Shown here: positions 13,100 through 24,596 of the stretch, in pieces
Layout of the letters: each line of letters begins with the position of its first letter
Position numbering within the stretch: position 1 is the first letter of the stretch
Origin: Gentiana macrophylla
Lineage: Eukaryota > Streptophyta > Magnoliopsida > Gentianales > Gentianaceae
Assembly (NCBI GenBank): GCA_026214975.1
Contig: CM047805.1
Span: 185,505,333 to 185,569,332, forward strand
Reading direction: 5' to 3'
Length of the DNA: 64,000 nucleotides
Position numbers and translations under genes: made by a program
Notes under the pieces: model-generated
What the model was told of the DNA's origin: nothing
What the model saw: the letters and a program-made list of their open reading frames with translations, nothing else
Databases searched by the model: none

Positions 13100-13925
13100 A
13101 AATTATCCCCGTTTTGCGTCCTGTAAAGCCATATGTAAGATCGCTACACCGCATACATTTTCTCCCCTTCCGATGAAAACACCGGCGGCTAGATTCCTCA
13201 CCCCCATTTCCGGTATTCTTTCCTCCGATTTTCACTTTTTGTTCTATCTATTTTTCTTTAGGATAGGAGGGAGGTTGGCGTGTTTATTTCTTTGAAGAAA
13301 ATCATACTTATTGCTTTTCCCAAATACAGTTTAGCTCTTTGAACGGTGGAAGGAAAGCCATTCATTTTTCTGATAGCATTTTCATATAATCTGGAGAAGA
13401 AAAGAGACGAGGGACAACTATCGTAAAGTTTCTGTTTCAGGTAAATTATTCAGCTTCTTTTTTTTTTTTATCGTTTTCTTCTAACGAGACTTTTTTCTTC
13501 GTATTTTTCGTGAAATTGATGTAGATTTGGTTCTGCTTTTATCTATTTTGAAGAAAAAAAAGTTATTGATTCAGATTATAGATTTTTAATTCTAGTGAAA
13601 TTCAAGAAGAAATCTTGAACAAATGCTCATTAATTTCAGGAATAAAGAGAAAGTGGAGAAGTTAATTGACGATTTAATTATTTCTTGCATTAGAAATTAC
13701 AGTGTTTAGCTTTTCTATCACTGGTGTCTTGATTCTTGTGGAGTTTCTGTTCCTAATCTGCCAAGCGCCCCTGTTTTTTCATGTTAATTTCATGTTTTCA
13801 TGTTTCTGTGAATTCCTGAGCTTATTTTTCGACTTGCAGCAAATGATGAAGCAAGACATTGGGGAACTGATGGGAGTTAGCAGCCGTATGCATTTTCATA
13901 GGGGCCATTTAAAAGTTGTGTAGGT
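13100..13925 (+). pseudogene. Captured 5' gene fragment in M (unknown gene)
   Basis: A GC-richer leader precedes an ATG at 13173 followed by MKTPAARFLTPISGILSSDF. A splice-donor-like TTTCAG/GTAAATT lies near 13440 and an acceptor-like CTTGCAG/CAAATGATGAAG near 13840, leading to QMMKQDIGELMGVSSRM. This looks like the first exons, with UTR and introns, of a host gene picked up by the element. The family is not recognised. It could also be unrelated DNA with chance splice-like words. Confidence 0.35.
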
Positions 13926-13978
13926 TTCTTGCTTGCTTATAATTATGATGAAGATAAAAGAAGGTTATGTAGATTTAT

Positions 13979-14246
13979 GGCTCGTTTGGATTGATGGAAT
14001 GAAATGAAAATGTTGGAATAATGCAATGGAATTGAATGATATCATTCCATTACCTTGTTTGGTAGGCAATGGAACTCATTGTATGATTTATTTTTTCATT
14101 CCATTCTGACTATTCCATTGAATTTTGGATGGAATGAAAATCATATCCATTTTCATTCCGTTGGAATGAAATCATATTCCATTCCTCCGTTGCCAAAATG
14201 AAAAAAAACATTCCATTCCATTCCATTACCGCAATCCAAACACGCC
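13979..14246. mobile_element. MITE rich in ATTCCATTCC, inside M
   Basis: Ends GGCTCGTTTGGATTG and, on the other strand, GGCGTGTTTGGATTG form 15-bp imperfect TIRs. The interior is full of GGAATG / CATTCC words in both orientations, giving a strong foldback. The superfamily is uncertain because no clean TSD is seen. Confidence 0.65.
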
Positions 14247-14289
14247 ATTAGAGTTTCTCCGTTGTCAAACAAGCCAAATTGATATAATT

Positions 14290-15352
14290 AATGAAGTGAC
14301 ATTGATGTCACTGCATACATTAGACAATTAATGAAGTGACATTGATGTCACTGCAGATGTCACTGCATACATTAGACAACTAATGAAGTGACTTGATGTC
14401 ACTGTAGATGTCACTGCATACATTAGACAATTAATTAAGTGACATTGATGTCACTACATAAATCGATACAATAAGACTTCACTGCATACACCGATACAAT
14501 AAGACGTCACTGCATAAATCGACATAAGACGTCACTGTATAAATCGATACAATAAGACGTCACTGCATAAAGTAATACCGTAAGGCGTCACTGCATTAAT
14601 CGCTATAACAATACGTCAATGCATAACTCAATATCATATGATGTCTCTGCATTGCGGTGTCATTTCATCGTGGTGTCTTTGCAATGCGGTGTCTCTGCAT
14701 CGTCAAATGTTATAACATCGCGATGTCTCGCAATCTGGCGTCTGCGTTGTGGTGTCACTTCATCGTGGTGTCTACAATGCGGTGTCACTTCGTCGCGGTG
14801 TCTCGCATCACGATGTCTCTCGTGACGGTGGTGGTCACCGCGTCGCGGTGTCTCTGCGTCTGGGTTGGTCGGTCATCGTGGTGTCTCTGCGACGGAGGTG
14901 GTCATCAGACGAGGTGATCAATGGATCTGGCGTGGTCAATGCATCGTGGTGTCAACCGTTGGGCGTCTTTGCATCGCGGGTGGTCACTTCGTCGGCCAGA
15001 TCACTTCATCGGTGGTGTCTACAATGCGGTGTCTCTACATCGGGGGTGGTCACTGCATCGCGGTGTCTCTGCATCGTGGTGTCACTTCATTGCGGTGTCT
15101 CTGCATCACAGTGTCGCTTCATCGCCGTGTCTCTACATCGCCGTGTCTCTACATCGCCGTGTCACTTCATCGCCGTGTCTCTGCATCGCGATGGTCATCG
15201 CATCGGGCGTCGCGGTGGTCAATGCATCAGGATGGTCATTGCATCGAGGTGGTCAATGCATCAGGGTGGTCAATGCGTCGCGGTGGTCATTGAATCGCGG
15301 TGGTCAATGTATTGGGGGTGGTCATTGTATCGCGATGGTCAATACATCGGTT
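14290..15352. repeat. Composite minisatellite (TGTCACTGCAT type) of M
   Basis: Three zones follow one another. 14296-14460: units with GTGACATTGATGTCACTGCA. 14460-14640: about 28-32-bp units with CGATACAATAAGACGTCACT. 14640-15352: 16-17-bp units, first CCGTGTCTCTACATCG-like, then GGTGGTCAATGCATCG-like. The last zone is CpG-rich in an AT-rich background. Because the unit is short and stop-free, several long overlapping reading frames cross it; these are not genes. The same zones in the same order occur in elements L and R. Confidence 0.9.
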
Positions 15353-16245
15353 AAAAAAAACAAAAAAAAACCTGAACTGCGCCTGAAAAAAAAAAAACCT
15401 GAACAACGCCTGAAAAAAAAAACAAACAAACAAACAAACTGCAACAACGCCTCTTCTCCCTTTTTTTTATTTCTTTTCATTAAGGGTATTTGAGTCTATC
15501 TATCTAATTTGTGTCCCTATAAGTCCAACAGATTCCTTTTTGTTCTTATAAGTCCAATAAGTCCGTTTTGTGTCCTTTTGGGTCTTTGGCCCTATTTTTT
15601 TATTGAAAGAAAGATAAATTCTATAATTTTTATAGCCATAAGGACACTTAAAAAATAAAATTGCGCGGATGTTGCTCCACGGTACTTGGGACCTTTTTTT
15701 GTTTTTTCTCTTTTCTCCCCGATTTTTAAACACGCATATCTTTTGATTTAGATCTCCAAACGTGATGAAAATTTCACTGAATTTTTTACTTTTTGATGTT
15801 CTTTGTTTTGAGACTTGGTTCGATATCATTACACCGTCTCTCGTGAAATTCACTGTCAACATTTACTCAATGAATCTCCCCAGTAAATCTCAAAAATCAA
15901 TGAATATCGATAGTGGATTTCGAACAATAGTGAATTTCGATAGAGAATTTTTTTGAAATCACGTCGGAATATGTTGAATGTTGTCTTAAAATAAAGAGCA
16001 CGAAAAAATAAAAATTTGGTGAAAGAATTTTCAAATTTAGAGTTCTAGATTGAAAGATATGAGTGTTCTTCCAAGTGTTTTAAAATAATGGATAAGAGAG
16101 AAATTGTGTTGAGTTTTTTTTTATAAAAATATATGCTCCAGAAAATATATAAAAAAAATAGTTTTTTCTTTTATGCAAAAGTTTCAAAAAGCCGTCATTC
16201 TCTCTAATTGATGAAATGTTGATGTCTTTCTCTCTCATTCCCCCT

Positions 16246-16551
16246 AAATTTTATTGTGGTCGGTGACCACCAAACTCAATATTGCATAGAAAAATGATTA
16301 TTCCACAACAAATATGCACAACAAAGTGCCACTTTTCCACCATTGATTTTTGGGATCCATTTGAATCAATAGGTTCCACGTCATAATTAATGTTCCAAAA
16401 ATATGTTGTGGAACTTTGTTATGCACATTTGTTGTGGAATTATCACTATTCTATTGGATTCAATGGTTGAGAATTAACACACATCAACACAATCACCTAT
16501 GTGATGACATGTGTCCATTGAATTCAGTGGTTATTAACCACCATAAAATTT
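16246..16551. mobile_element. Foldback MITE
   Basis: Terminal inverted repeats of about 30 bp (AAATTTTATTGTGGTCGGTG versus AAATTTTATGGTGGTTAATA from the other strand). An inner inverted pair includes ATTCCACAACAAATATGCAC. The sequence is non-coding. Confidence 0.6.
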
Positions 16552-16564
16552 CTCGAAAGATATA

Positions 16565-16960
16565 TATACATACCCTGAGAAAATATAAAAATCAGGTCTA
16601 TATATCATTCCGTATTTATTTTTAGGTTGTGTTTGATTAATTTTTTTTATGCAGCACGTACAAAATTTTGAGAGAGCACATACAAATTTGCATAGACTCA
16701 ACACCATCCATATGCATTTCCCACGTTCTTCTCTCTCTTTTGTTTTTTAAATTTTTCTTTTTTTTGGTTAACTTAACTATTACCCCACGACCCATGTTCA
16801 ATTCCCACATGCCTTATGTTGAGTCCGTGTAAATTTACACATGCTCTTCTCAAATTTTACACATGTTCCCATAAAAGAAATGTCGCATCTGACATAACCT
16901 AAAAATAAATACGGAAGACTATATTGACCCGATTTTATATTTTCTTTACATACCATAGCA
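16565..16960. mobile_element. Foldback MITE with about 60-bp TIRs
   Basis: Left GAAAATATAAAAATCAGGTC ... CCGTATTTATTTTTAGGTT pairs with the right end read on the other strand. The inner arms (GAGAGAGCACATACAAATTT / GAGAAGAGCATGTGTAAATT) also pair, so nearly the whole element is one imperfect hairpin. Confidence 0.6.
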
Positions 16961-17104
16961 AAAGCACGCGCCCCACACCTGTTTAGTTAAATTGGTATTA
17001 TTAAAATACAAACAACAATGCCCTCAAAAAATAGAAAAAATAAAAAAACAACACTATGTTTTAACATTACACGCATATTATTAAGTATGTATTCATAATA
17101 TATA

Positions 17105-17412
17105 CTCTCTCCGTTCCGAAATAACTGAGACAGTTGTCAAAAAAATTTGTTTCGAAATAACTAAGGCAATATACATTTCAATGGAATATTTAATATATTA
17201 TTCCCATTTTACCCTTCTTTTTAATTTTTTCTGCCGGTTCATTATTCCCACTATACACTAATTTTGCACCTCTTTGTTTTCTTTTCTTTTTATTTTCCTA
17301 AAGTTAGTTAAGGGGTATTTTAGTTTATATTACATGAAAATCAATACAATAAATTACTTTCTTAATCTGTGTGCTTTTGGCAACTGCCTCAGATATTTCG
17401 GAACGTAGGGAG
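17105..17412. mobile_element. Stowaway MITE
   Basis: TIRs CTCTCTCCGTTCCGAAATAA / CTCCCTACGTTCCGAAATAT with the characteristic GAGACAGTTG / GAGGCAGTTG next to them, and TA on both sides (17103-17104, 17413-17414). This is the commonest MITE type in the window. Confidence 0.85.
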
Positions 17413-17423
17413 TATTTGAAATA

Positions 17424-17685
17424 CCCTTTCCGTTCTAATCCGATGCATTTCTCAAAATCACGCATATTAAAAATATGAGTTAATGCATAATAACTAAAAA
17501 ATACTTGAATATAATTAATGTAACCTTTTTAATTAAAAAAAAACCTATTTTCTTATATCTCCTAATGTAATGAATAAAAGTAAATCAAGTAAAAAGACCA
17601 TAAATGTCGTTTTGGGAATGATATTGCCTCAATAAATAGAACAAAACATTTTGACAACTGGATTAGTTATTTTGAAACGGATGAG
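17424..17685. mobile_element. Second Stowaway-like MITE, adjacent
   Basis: Left end CCCTTTCCGTTCTAATCCGA and right end (other strand) CTCATCCGTTTCAAAATAAC, with TA flanks. It lies about 10 bp from the previous MITE. Confidence 0.6.
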
Positions 17686-17699
17686 TAAAATATGCATTG

Positions 17700-18367
17700 A
17701 ACCACAAGTTTCAAACTTTAACAAATTAGGTCTGGCTGTGCTACTTGACGAATAACGAATTCGGTAAATACTTAGGCTAATCGTAATTGCTTGGCCTAAA
17801 ATGGTTAACTCAGGTTACGAAACACATTATTTCTCAACCTTGTATCTTAATAATCTTTCTCTCAGTCTTTCAATGTGGGATATTATATTCTCTCCCTCTT
17901 TAAAGAACCGGCGTCATCACCATGACCCTACCAAAGGTAGACAGAGGTGGCCTCTGCCATCTGTAATGGTGTGGCAATAAGATCCATCTGGTAGTCGGCT
18001 CTGATCACCCGTACATGTGAACACCATAGCATGATTCTTCTACATGCCCGTATACCAGTTGACAGCCCTAGGAGCTTGCACCATCGATCTCTTTCCATGC
18101 ATATCTCTAAACATTCACTTATGAGTCACCATGAATGTCTAACCCACTGGCTACACCCGAACCTGCATGAAAAGTGGTAGGTCCTGGGGTCCCTCGAACA
18201 AATTCGGAAGAAGACCCTGCTGAAACTGAGATGAATGCCTATTGCCGATAGACAGAGGAACCTAAAGGTGGTGGAGGTGGAGGAACCTGGTATTGTGATA
18301 TTGCTGCTTCAGATCATCATAAACATTATGGCATTTCATTTTAGAGTTTTCCAATCATGTTTCTAAG
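17700..18367. other. Probable LTR-element debris, no gene
   Basis: Contains CAATGTGGGATATTATATT near 17873, related to the fragment at 8560-8995, and a moderate-GC segment without an open frame. Superfamily and limits were not determined. Confidence 0.3.
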
Positions 18368-18693
18368 CAGTGGCGGAACCAGGAAAAATTTCCGGGGTGG
18401 TCTTGGTATATAAACTGCAAAGCTAAAAAAAATCTGGGAAAAAAAATAAAAAATTTTGGTAGTGGGATTTGAACTTACAACCTAGAATTAGGTAGACTTA
18501 AAAGGGTTTGTTCTTAAACCACTAGGATATATGGTCTTTTGTTCAAGAAAAAGATAAATAACATACTAATATTAACACTACTACTACAATAATAAAAATT
18601 TGGGGGGGGCTTGGGTCCATATGGGGGGGGGGGGGCTTGTGACCATTTGGGGGGGCTTGAGACCACCCCGGGCGTAGGGTGGGTCCGCCCCTG
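18368..18693. mobile_element. Non-autonomous hAT element (326 bp)
   Basis: Ends CAGTGGCGGAACC and, on the other strand, CAGGGGCGGACCC. Both sides carry the 8-bp duplication TTTCTAAG (18360-18367 and 18694-18701), diagnostic of hAT. The interior, read on -, holds TAGTGGTTTAAG and GTTCAAATCCCACTACC, resembling A and B boxes of a tRNA-derived SINE. Runs of G follow near 18601-18655. Confidence 0.85.
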
Positions 18694-19112
18694 TTTCTAA
18701 GTAAGTTCGTTTTTCTTTTTTTTCTTTTTGTGACAAAATTTTAAAACCCGTGATAGGTATTTTGTTAATTTTTGGATGTCTTACACGTCGTTTTTTGGTA
18801 TGATTATAATGCAGATCGTGGATTTGAAGTTTATATTGAAGTAGAGAGTGTAAGTGATATAAAGATTGTAATAACCGTGCTCCGGATCGTCATAAGCAGG
18901 ATGTCATCATTTTATTATGTGATTTTGCTTTGTAAGTTCGTATTTTCATGTTAACAAATTACATGTCGAGATATCCTTTTGTTTTTTGCTTAAATCCCAG
19001 TGTGTATCCATAATCCACCGATCCGACTAATCCCGAGTTCGGACCGGGTCCTGACAATATGTTTAAAGAAGTTGAGTCGTCCTGTGCATTATGCACGGGT
19101 TTTTAAAAATAA

Positions 19113-19116
<4 letters not shown>

Positions 19117-19184
<68 letters not shown>
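19117..19184. repeat. (TA)n microsatellite
   Basis: About 34 TA repeats, followed shortly by a C8 run. Confidence 0.95.
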
Positions 19185-19187
<3 letters not shown>

Positions 19188-19202
19188 ACTAACCCCCCCC
19201 AT

Positions 19203-19442
19203 CCAAACAAATTTTTTTTTTTACTATTGACCAAGATCTGAAAGACGTTAGTCGAAAAACTCTGATACTATAATAGAGATTGTATTGTATTGATTCAACT
19301 GAATGAAGAGTACAAATATATAGGGTTCAGTGACTTAGTCAACAAGTCACTACAAGATAAATACGACAATAATAATATTTAAAGAAAATAATAATATTCA
19401 AATTGTATTATCTAAATACTCAATCTTATCATTATCTCTAAC
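19203..19442 (-). mobile_element. Truncated Copia-type LTR with PBS-like site
   Basis: Read on -: TGTTAGAGATAATGATAAG at 19442, a TATA-like CCCTATATATTTG near 19325, then TATTATAGTATCAGAG near 19270. GTATCAGAG matches the core of the initiator-tRNA primer site usual in Copia. The internal part is lost after about 60 bp. Confidence 0.5.
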
Positions 19443-19669
19443 ACTATATATAATGACTCAGAAGGAAAAGAAAGAACACAAAACCTGCAGATATAAAAAT
19501 ATCCATAAAAAGGTAATTATTTTCTTCATCCATGTGGGTAAAATCCTTAAGAACAATTCAAATTATAAATAGATAATTAAGAAATATGACATGTTTTAAA
19601 ATAATTTGTAGAGGCAGAATGACAACTTCTTCAATATTTATAGATTAAAGAACCAAAAAATATTTTTAA

Positions 19670-19992
19670 AAAAATACGCTGTGGTTTTTGTTTTGGGGAG
19701 GAGGGGGGGTGTATTTTAGTTTTTTTTTTTCTTTCCACCTTTATTTTAGTTTCATATATTTTGATCTACATATTCAAACGTGATTGAAATTTCATCGATT
19801 TTTTTTTCATGCTCTTCGTTTTGAGATTCGATATCATTAAATCATTTTTCGTGAGATATACTGTAGAAATTCACCAAAAGAATCTCGTCAGTGAATCCCC
19901 AAAAATAGTGAATTTCGAAAATGGATTTTCGGAAATCACGTCGGAATATGGTGGATATAGTCTTAAAATAAAAAGAATGAAAAAATAAAAAA
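19670..19992. mobile_element. Element-O-like arm, left half (split by CACTA)
   Basis: Matches the right arm of element O (about 15715-16012), including CAAACGTGATTGAAATTTCA, GAGATTCGATATCATTAAAT and AATCACGTCGGAATATG. The match stops exactly at the CACTA terminus at 19993 and resumes after it at 39605 (AATTTGGTAAAAGAATATTC), ending near 39712. This shows the pre-insertion sequence. Confidence 0.8.
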
Positions 19993-20472
19993 CACTACTA
20001 GAATTTTCAATGTTTCCTACGGAAGAATTCGTCAGTAGTTCGTCAGAAAATCGTGTTTCCGACGAAATATTTGCTGTCAGAAAAATAGCCGTAGGAATCG
20101 CATTCTGACGAAATTTCCGACAAATTTAGTGACAAAATTTCCTACGAAAGTTACTGACAAATTTTCGACGAAGGTTGTGACAAAATTCCTACGAAAGTTA
20201 CTGACAAAAGTTCGACGAAAGTAGCGACAAAGTTCCGACGAACATTTCTGACACAGTTCCAACAAATCTTCGGACCAGTATTCCGACAAACTTCCGACGA
20301 TTTTTTATTAATTATTCTGACAAATTTCCGAAAAATGTTGTCACTGATTTGTCGGTAGCTTTCACCATTTCTGCAATTGAAAAATATTTTCCAACAGACT
20401 TCCGACGAAATTCATCACTACTTTGTCACAAATATGATTTTTGAAATAGCTAGTTTTTGTAAATTGTTTTTA

Positions 20473-22176
20473 GGGCCAATTATTTAAAAGGACTGATTTT
20501 CAACTTATTAGGGGTAATAGGACACTCCGAAATCTTATTTAGTTATAAGGACATTCTAATTTCAAGTGGGTAAAGAGGAAGAAGGAAAAAAAAAGAAGCA
20601 AGGGGAAAAAAAAAAAAAGTGCTGAAAGGGGGAAAAAAAAAAAAACTGAACGTTAGGTTGTTGTTTTTTTTTATATTATTTTTATTTATTTGTTTTTTTT
20701 TAATTCACCATATTCTAAATGTCATATATTTTGATCTAAAACTCGGATCATCATAATTTTTTCACTAAAATTCATATTTTTTTCGTCTTCTTTATTCTAA
20801 AATCAAATTTGATATTTTTCCGAATAAATTTCATAAAATCAATTATTTTCTTCATAAAAATCGACGTGACGTATTGATCACGGTCATGCATTGACCACCT
20901 ACCCGGATGCATTGGCCACCGGGATCCATTAACCACCCCGATGCATTCACCGCCGCGATTCATTGGCTACCATGATGTATTGACCGCCGCGATCCATTGG
21001 CAACCTTGATCAGTGACATCTCATTATAGCGATTTATGCAATGACGTCTCATTGTAGCGATTTATGCAGTGACTTCTTATTGTAGCGATCTATGCAGTGA
21101 TGTCTTATTGTATCGAATTATGCACTGACGTATTATTGTAATGATTTATGTAGTGACGTGTTATTGTAGCAATTTATGCATACCTTTGGTTGTAAAAATA
21201 TGCATTTAAACCAAAAAAAACAAAAGAAATACAATTATTTTACAAAGTTATCGAAAATTTAAACCAACACTAATCAAATAAACCAACATCAATCAAATAT
21301 TTAAAGATAACAAAGAAATAAAATTACTTTACAAAGTTATCAAATGTGTGTATCAAGTTGTATATGCGGTGACATCAATATCATTGCATCAGTTATCTAA
21401 TTGTAAATACAGTCATCAATGTCACTGCTTCAGACATCAATGTCACTGCATAAGTCATCAATGTCACTGCTTTAGACATCAATGTCACTGCAAAAGTCGT
21501 CAATGTCCCTGCATCAGACATCAATGTCACCGCGTAAGTCGTCAATGTCACCGCATAAGTCGCCATGTCCACTTGCGATAAAACTAACTGCAATCGCATC
21601 GATCGACTCTGCTCTTGTTTTGCATTTCTCCAAATGTGGAGCTTTTAATATGGATAAAGTACAAGTTTGGTGAAACTACAAAGACTCTTCACTATGACTC
21701 TTGTAATGGCTACACGCGTTGTTTGTGCCCTCACGATAATTGGATTTATTGTGGAATCCTCAATTCTTTAACACGATCTTGAATGTTTAGCTTAATGTCC
21801 TGCATTATTCATCAATGTCATCAGATCGGACATCACATGTCATCGCTTCGAAAATCAATGTCATTGCATAAGTCATCAATGTCACTGCTTCAGACATCAA
21901 TGTCACTGCATCTTAAAATAAAAAATAAAAAACATTAATGTCCACAGCGTTTTTTTTCTTTTTCTTTTTCCAGCGCTTCATTTTTTTTTTATTTTTTTCT
22001 TTTCTTTTCTTCCTTCCTTCCTTCCTTTTTCTTCTTTATCCACTTGAAATTAGAATGTCCTTATAACTGAATAAGTTTCCTTCTTAAAATTAGAATGTCC
22101 TTATAACTAAATAAGATTTCGGAGTGTCCTAAATGATCATTAATTCTCTAACGACGGCCTTATAACTAATTTGCAC
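20473..22176. mobile_element. MULE 'L' (1.7 kb), non-autonomous
   Basis: Ends GGGCCAATTATTT and, on the other strand, GTGCAAATTAGTT. A perfect 9-bp TSD TTGTTTTTA lies at 20464-20472 and 22177-22185. Inside, in reverse order relative to R: 16-17-bp units (about 20880-21000), 28-bp units with TCATTGTAGCGATTTATGCA (21010-21180), then units with CATCAATGTCACTGCA (21360-21560, 21790-21910). A roughly 200-bp non-repeat segment (21590-21800) is shared with R. Near-identical to R over its whole length by eye, but it lacks R's captured 1.5 kb. Confidence 0.85.
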
Positions 22177-22185
22177 TTGTTTTTA

Positions 22186-22644
22186 TACCACCTGTCCAAA
22201 TGAAATAGAATATCACAATGTATTCGTATTGCCAATTACTCCGGCCCTAAAATCTACACATAATATTTAATTGATACACCAACCAAGTCTATAAAACCTC
22301 CATAGAGATTAGAAATAAGATTACAAAAGAAAATGTTGCCATCAAAGAAAGACCCCATAGCTCCACATAAGATTCCCAAAATAAGATAGAGTGTAGATCC
22401 AATATATTTTAAAATCTAAATAATCTAAACAGTTTATATAATGAACAAAAAAATTGAAGTATACAAGCCCTCAATAATTTAAGTAAAATCCACAAAGGCA
22501 GCACACCTAATTTAGGTAGGCATAATTTTTTCCTGGATAATTTAATTTGACAGCATGTCTCCATACCGAATTGGTGAAAACTTATGACCAAGCTTTTCCA
22601 ATAAGTTGATTGATGTAGAAAAATTGATCCACCCATCATGTCTA
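22186..22644. other. CACTA core sequence, possible 3' part of minus-strand gene copy
   Basis: AT-rich. On - it has a short frame next to the solo LTR, but no recognisable domain. It could be the 3' UTR of the gene fragment described at 26131-32652. Confidence 0.3.
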
Positions 22645-24478
22645 TGTTAGTAATATCATCCGCATCGAAAGCGATTTAAGGATCTAGATCTATAAATTAC
22701 ACGTAATAAAATAACTAGATCTACTCTACAAGGGGGTTGTAGAACATACCCCTTGGATCTCAAAATCCAAGTTGAAGAACCGCAATAAGAAAAACAATAG
22801 ATGGTGTGAAGAGCACCACGATCTTCCGCACGTGTGATCCAAGCAACTCCCGATGGAAGGAAATCCTCGTCTCGAATCCTTCCGATATGCTACCCGGAAA
22901 AACCTCCAAGATTTTCCTCCCTTTTCCCCTTGGCCGAAATTTTTCTTCTCCTCTCTAAGAGGTAGAAGTCGAAAATTGTGTTGTGTGGCTTGGGAGAACT
23001 CTCTTTATATAGGAGAGTAATCCTTGTCCTCCAAAGATTTTATTAATTAATACAAAATCAATTATAATAATCCAATTAAATAAAAGATAATCCCATAATA
23101 TTCTAGAACAAATCTAGAATAATATTTATCTTTATTTCTTACCATAAATATTTATCCAATAAATATTTTGTGCACATGTCTTATTAATCACAAGAAAACA
23201 ATTTCTTGTTGACTAAAACACATCCTTGGCCGAAAATTTACTTATTGACCTAGTCAATATTATTTTCCGCCATAACACCAATTTTGCAAGATTATGAAAA
23301 ATGTCTTTTTCACATATTTAATTATTTAAATTTAACTAATTTAATAGTTCACTAAACAATTAATTCACATATCGTTTTAATTAAATTCTAATAAGAACTA
23401 AATTAATATTATTAGGATTCGACGTCCGAGAATAGCTATCTTTATATTGGAGGCACGTCGGGACCATGGACTAATAATCAGTGACTCCGATAAATCAAAT
23501 AAATAATTATCTTACGAGCGAGAATAATTATATTCGATAAATCAATCACGAGAATATGCCACCATAATCCCGTGTTTGCACTCCTCCGATTATGAGATTA
23601 TATTTATCTCCTCACGAGAATGATAATAAGCGTCCATTGATATAATCATTACATATGGATTAATCCTCCATAGACTGTTCATTCTAAATCGGGAAGCTAC
23701 CGTTAACCCTTTTTAGAACCTCTTATCCTTAACCCCCTAGTGATCAATTAATTCATACAACTCACTGGTAGCTAATCAGTGTAATATGAACTCCATGGAT
23801 CGATCGGTTTAGGATTAACAAATAAGGAATCGTATCTATCTACTTCCGAAAAATGGAAGGAATGGATTCCGTATATCTGTGATAACACGTACTACTCACT
23901 CAATCCATCGATACAATGCCAAGATGGGGTAATTCAAATCACGACTCGGTGTAATCCTTAACCGTCAAGTCAAACCTCATCTTGATTCAAGCGATTGGTT
24001 GTGATCACATCAGGATTAAGATATATCCATAAATATGATCATCGATTGATTCGATAAGACTTCTCGATTACGGAATTATATCGTGAACTCTAATCAAATC
24101 GGTCCAGCCCTATATGATATATATCTATCATATATAAATGCCCCACTAGGTTCTCTTAAACGAAAGTCCGGATAAGACAATCACACCTATTGTGTTCTGG
24201 GCGCATTAATAGCACGTTAAAGGAGAGCCCCGATACTCTCGATTAACTTCACTACGGGCTAATTGTATTTTAAGTACATCTTCACCAACTCAATCCTCTC
24301 ATGTATATCCCATACACTGAGTTAAGTGATTACATAAACGATATACTTTAGGGTTTTCTGTAGTGTAAATACTATTGTCACATCGGTGAATATGAGAATA
24401 ATAAATATGAATAATAATATCATTTCATTTATTAAATAAAACAATTACAAAATTGTCTTTCGGGCATTACACCTAACA
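22645..24478 (-). mobile_element. Solo LTR (1834 bp) of an LTR retrotransposon
   Basis: On -, starts TGTTAGGTGTAATGCCCG at 24478 and ends GATATTACTAACA at 22645, giving TGTTAG/CTAACA ends. A TATA box (CTCCTATATAAAGAG) lies near 23010, followed by a transcript-leader-like CT-rich stretch. Flanks GTCTA (22640-22644) and GTCTT (24479-24483) match 4/5, an aged 5-bp TSD. No PBS, PPT or internal domain lies next to it, so it is a solo LTR left by LTR-LTR recombination. The superfamily is probably Copia, judged only from LTR style. Confidence 0.7.
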
Positions 24479-24596
24479 GTCTTCTCTACTCGGACTCTGA
24501 ACCAATTGACAAAAGTAACCGTGGTCACACTGATCGTTTCTGACGAGGAAATGCAAAAAGGTTATCTGACCTTTCCTGGCTCGGCTTTGTAGTTCA

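Larger units (their letters stand above)
12949..15592. mobile_element. Pack-MULE-like element 'M'
   Basis: Left end GGGTTAATTCGCCCAAAAG and right end (other strand) GGGCCAAAGACCCAAAAGG are imperfect TIRs. Flanking 9-mers TATTTTTTA (12940-12948) and TATTTTTTT (15593-15601) match 8/9, as expected for a MULE TSD. Inside, from left to right: a gene-like segment (13100-13925), a MITE (13979-14246), and a composite minisatellite (14290-15352) identical in organisation to that of the MULEs at 20473 and 32745. It has no transposase and is inserted between the arms of element O. Confidence 0.6.
12021..16245. mobile_element. Long-TIR element 'O' (about 0.65-0.7-kb inverted repeats)
   Basis: The left arm (12021-12695) and right arm (15602-16245) are diverged inverted copies. 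Both arms carry, in matching order, the end AGGGG-A, CATTTCATCAATT, a pyrimidine-rich run, an ATATTCAACATATTCCGACGTG-like block, several GAATTTCGATAGTGAATTT motifs and ATAAAAATTATAGAATT. Arms this long suggest a foldback or MULE-type element. No convincing TSD was found. The interior is largely the later insertion M. A partial third copy of the arm sequence lies at 19670-19992 / 39605-39712, split by a CACTA. Confidence 0.65.

Noticed and set aside
14619..15493. Overlapping reading frames of 68-201 residues rich in HRGVS/CIAVSLHR
   Set aside because: They are translations of the 16-17-bp minisatellite in different frames, with no start context, domain or intron structure.
20077..20289. Frame with FVGNFVTKFVGNF periodicity
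   Set aside because: By-product of the TTTCCGACGAAATTT subterminal repeats of the CACTA.
21348..21581. Cys/His-rich 'zinc finger' frame (CHCISHQCHCFRH; also at 281-469)
   Set aside because: The CHC pattern is just the translation of the TGTCACTGCAT minisatellite in L and in a KI-MULE intron.
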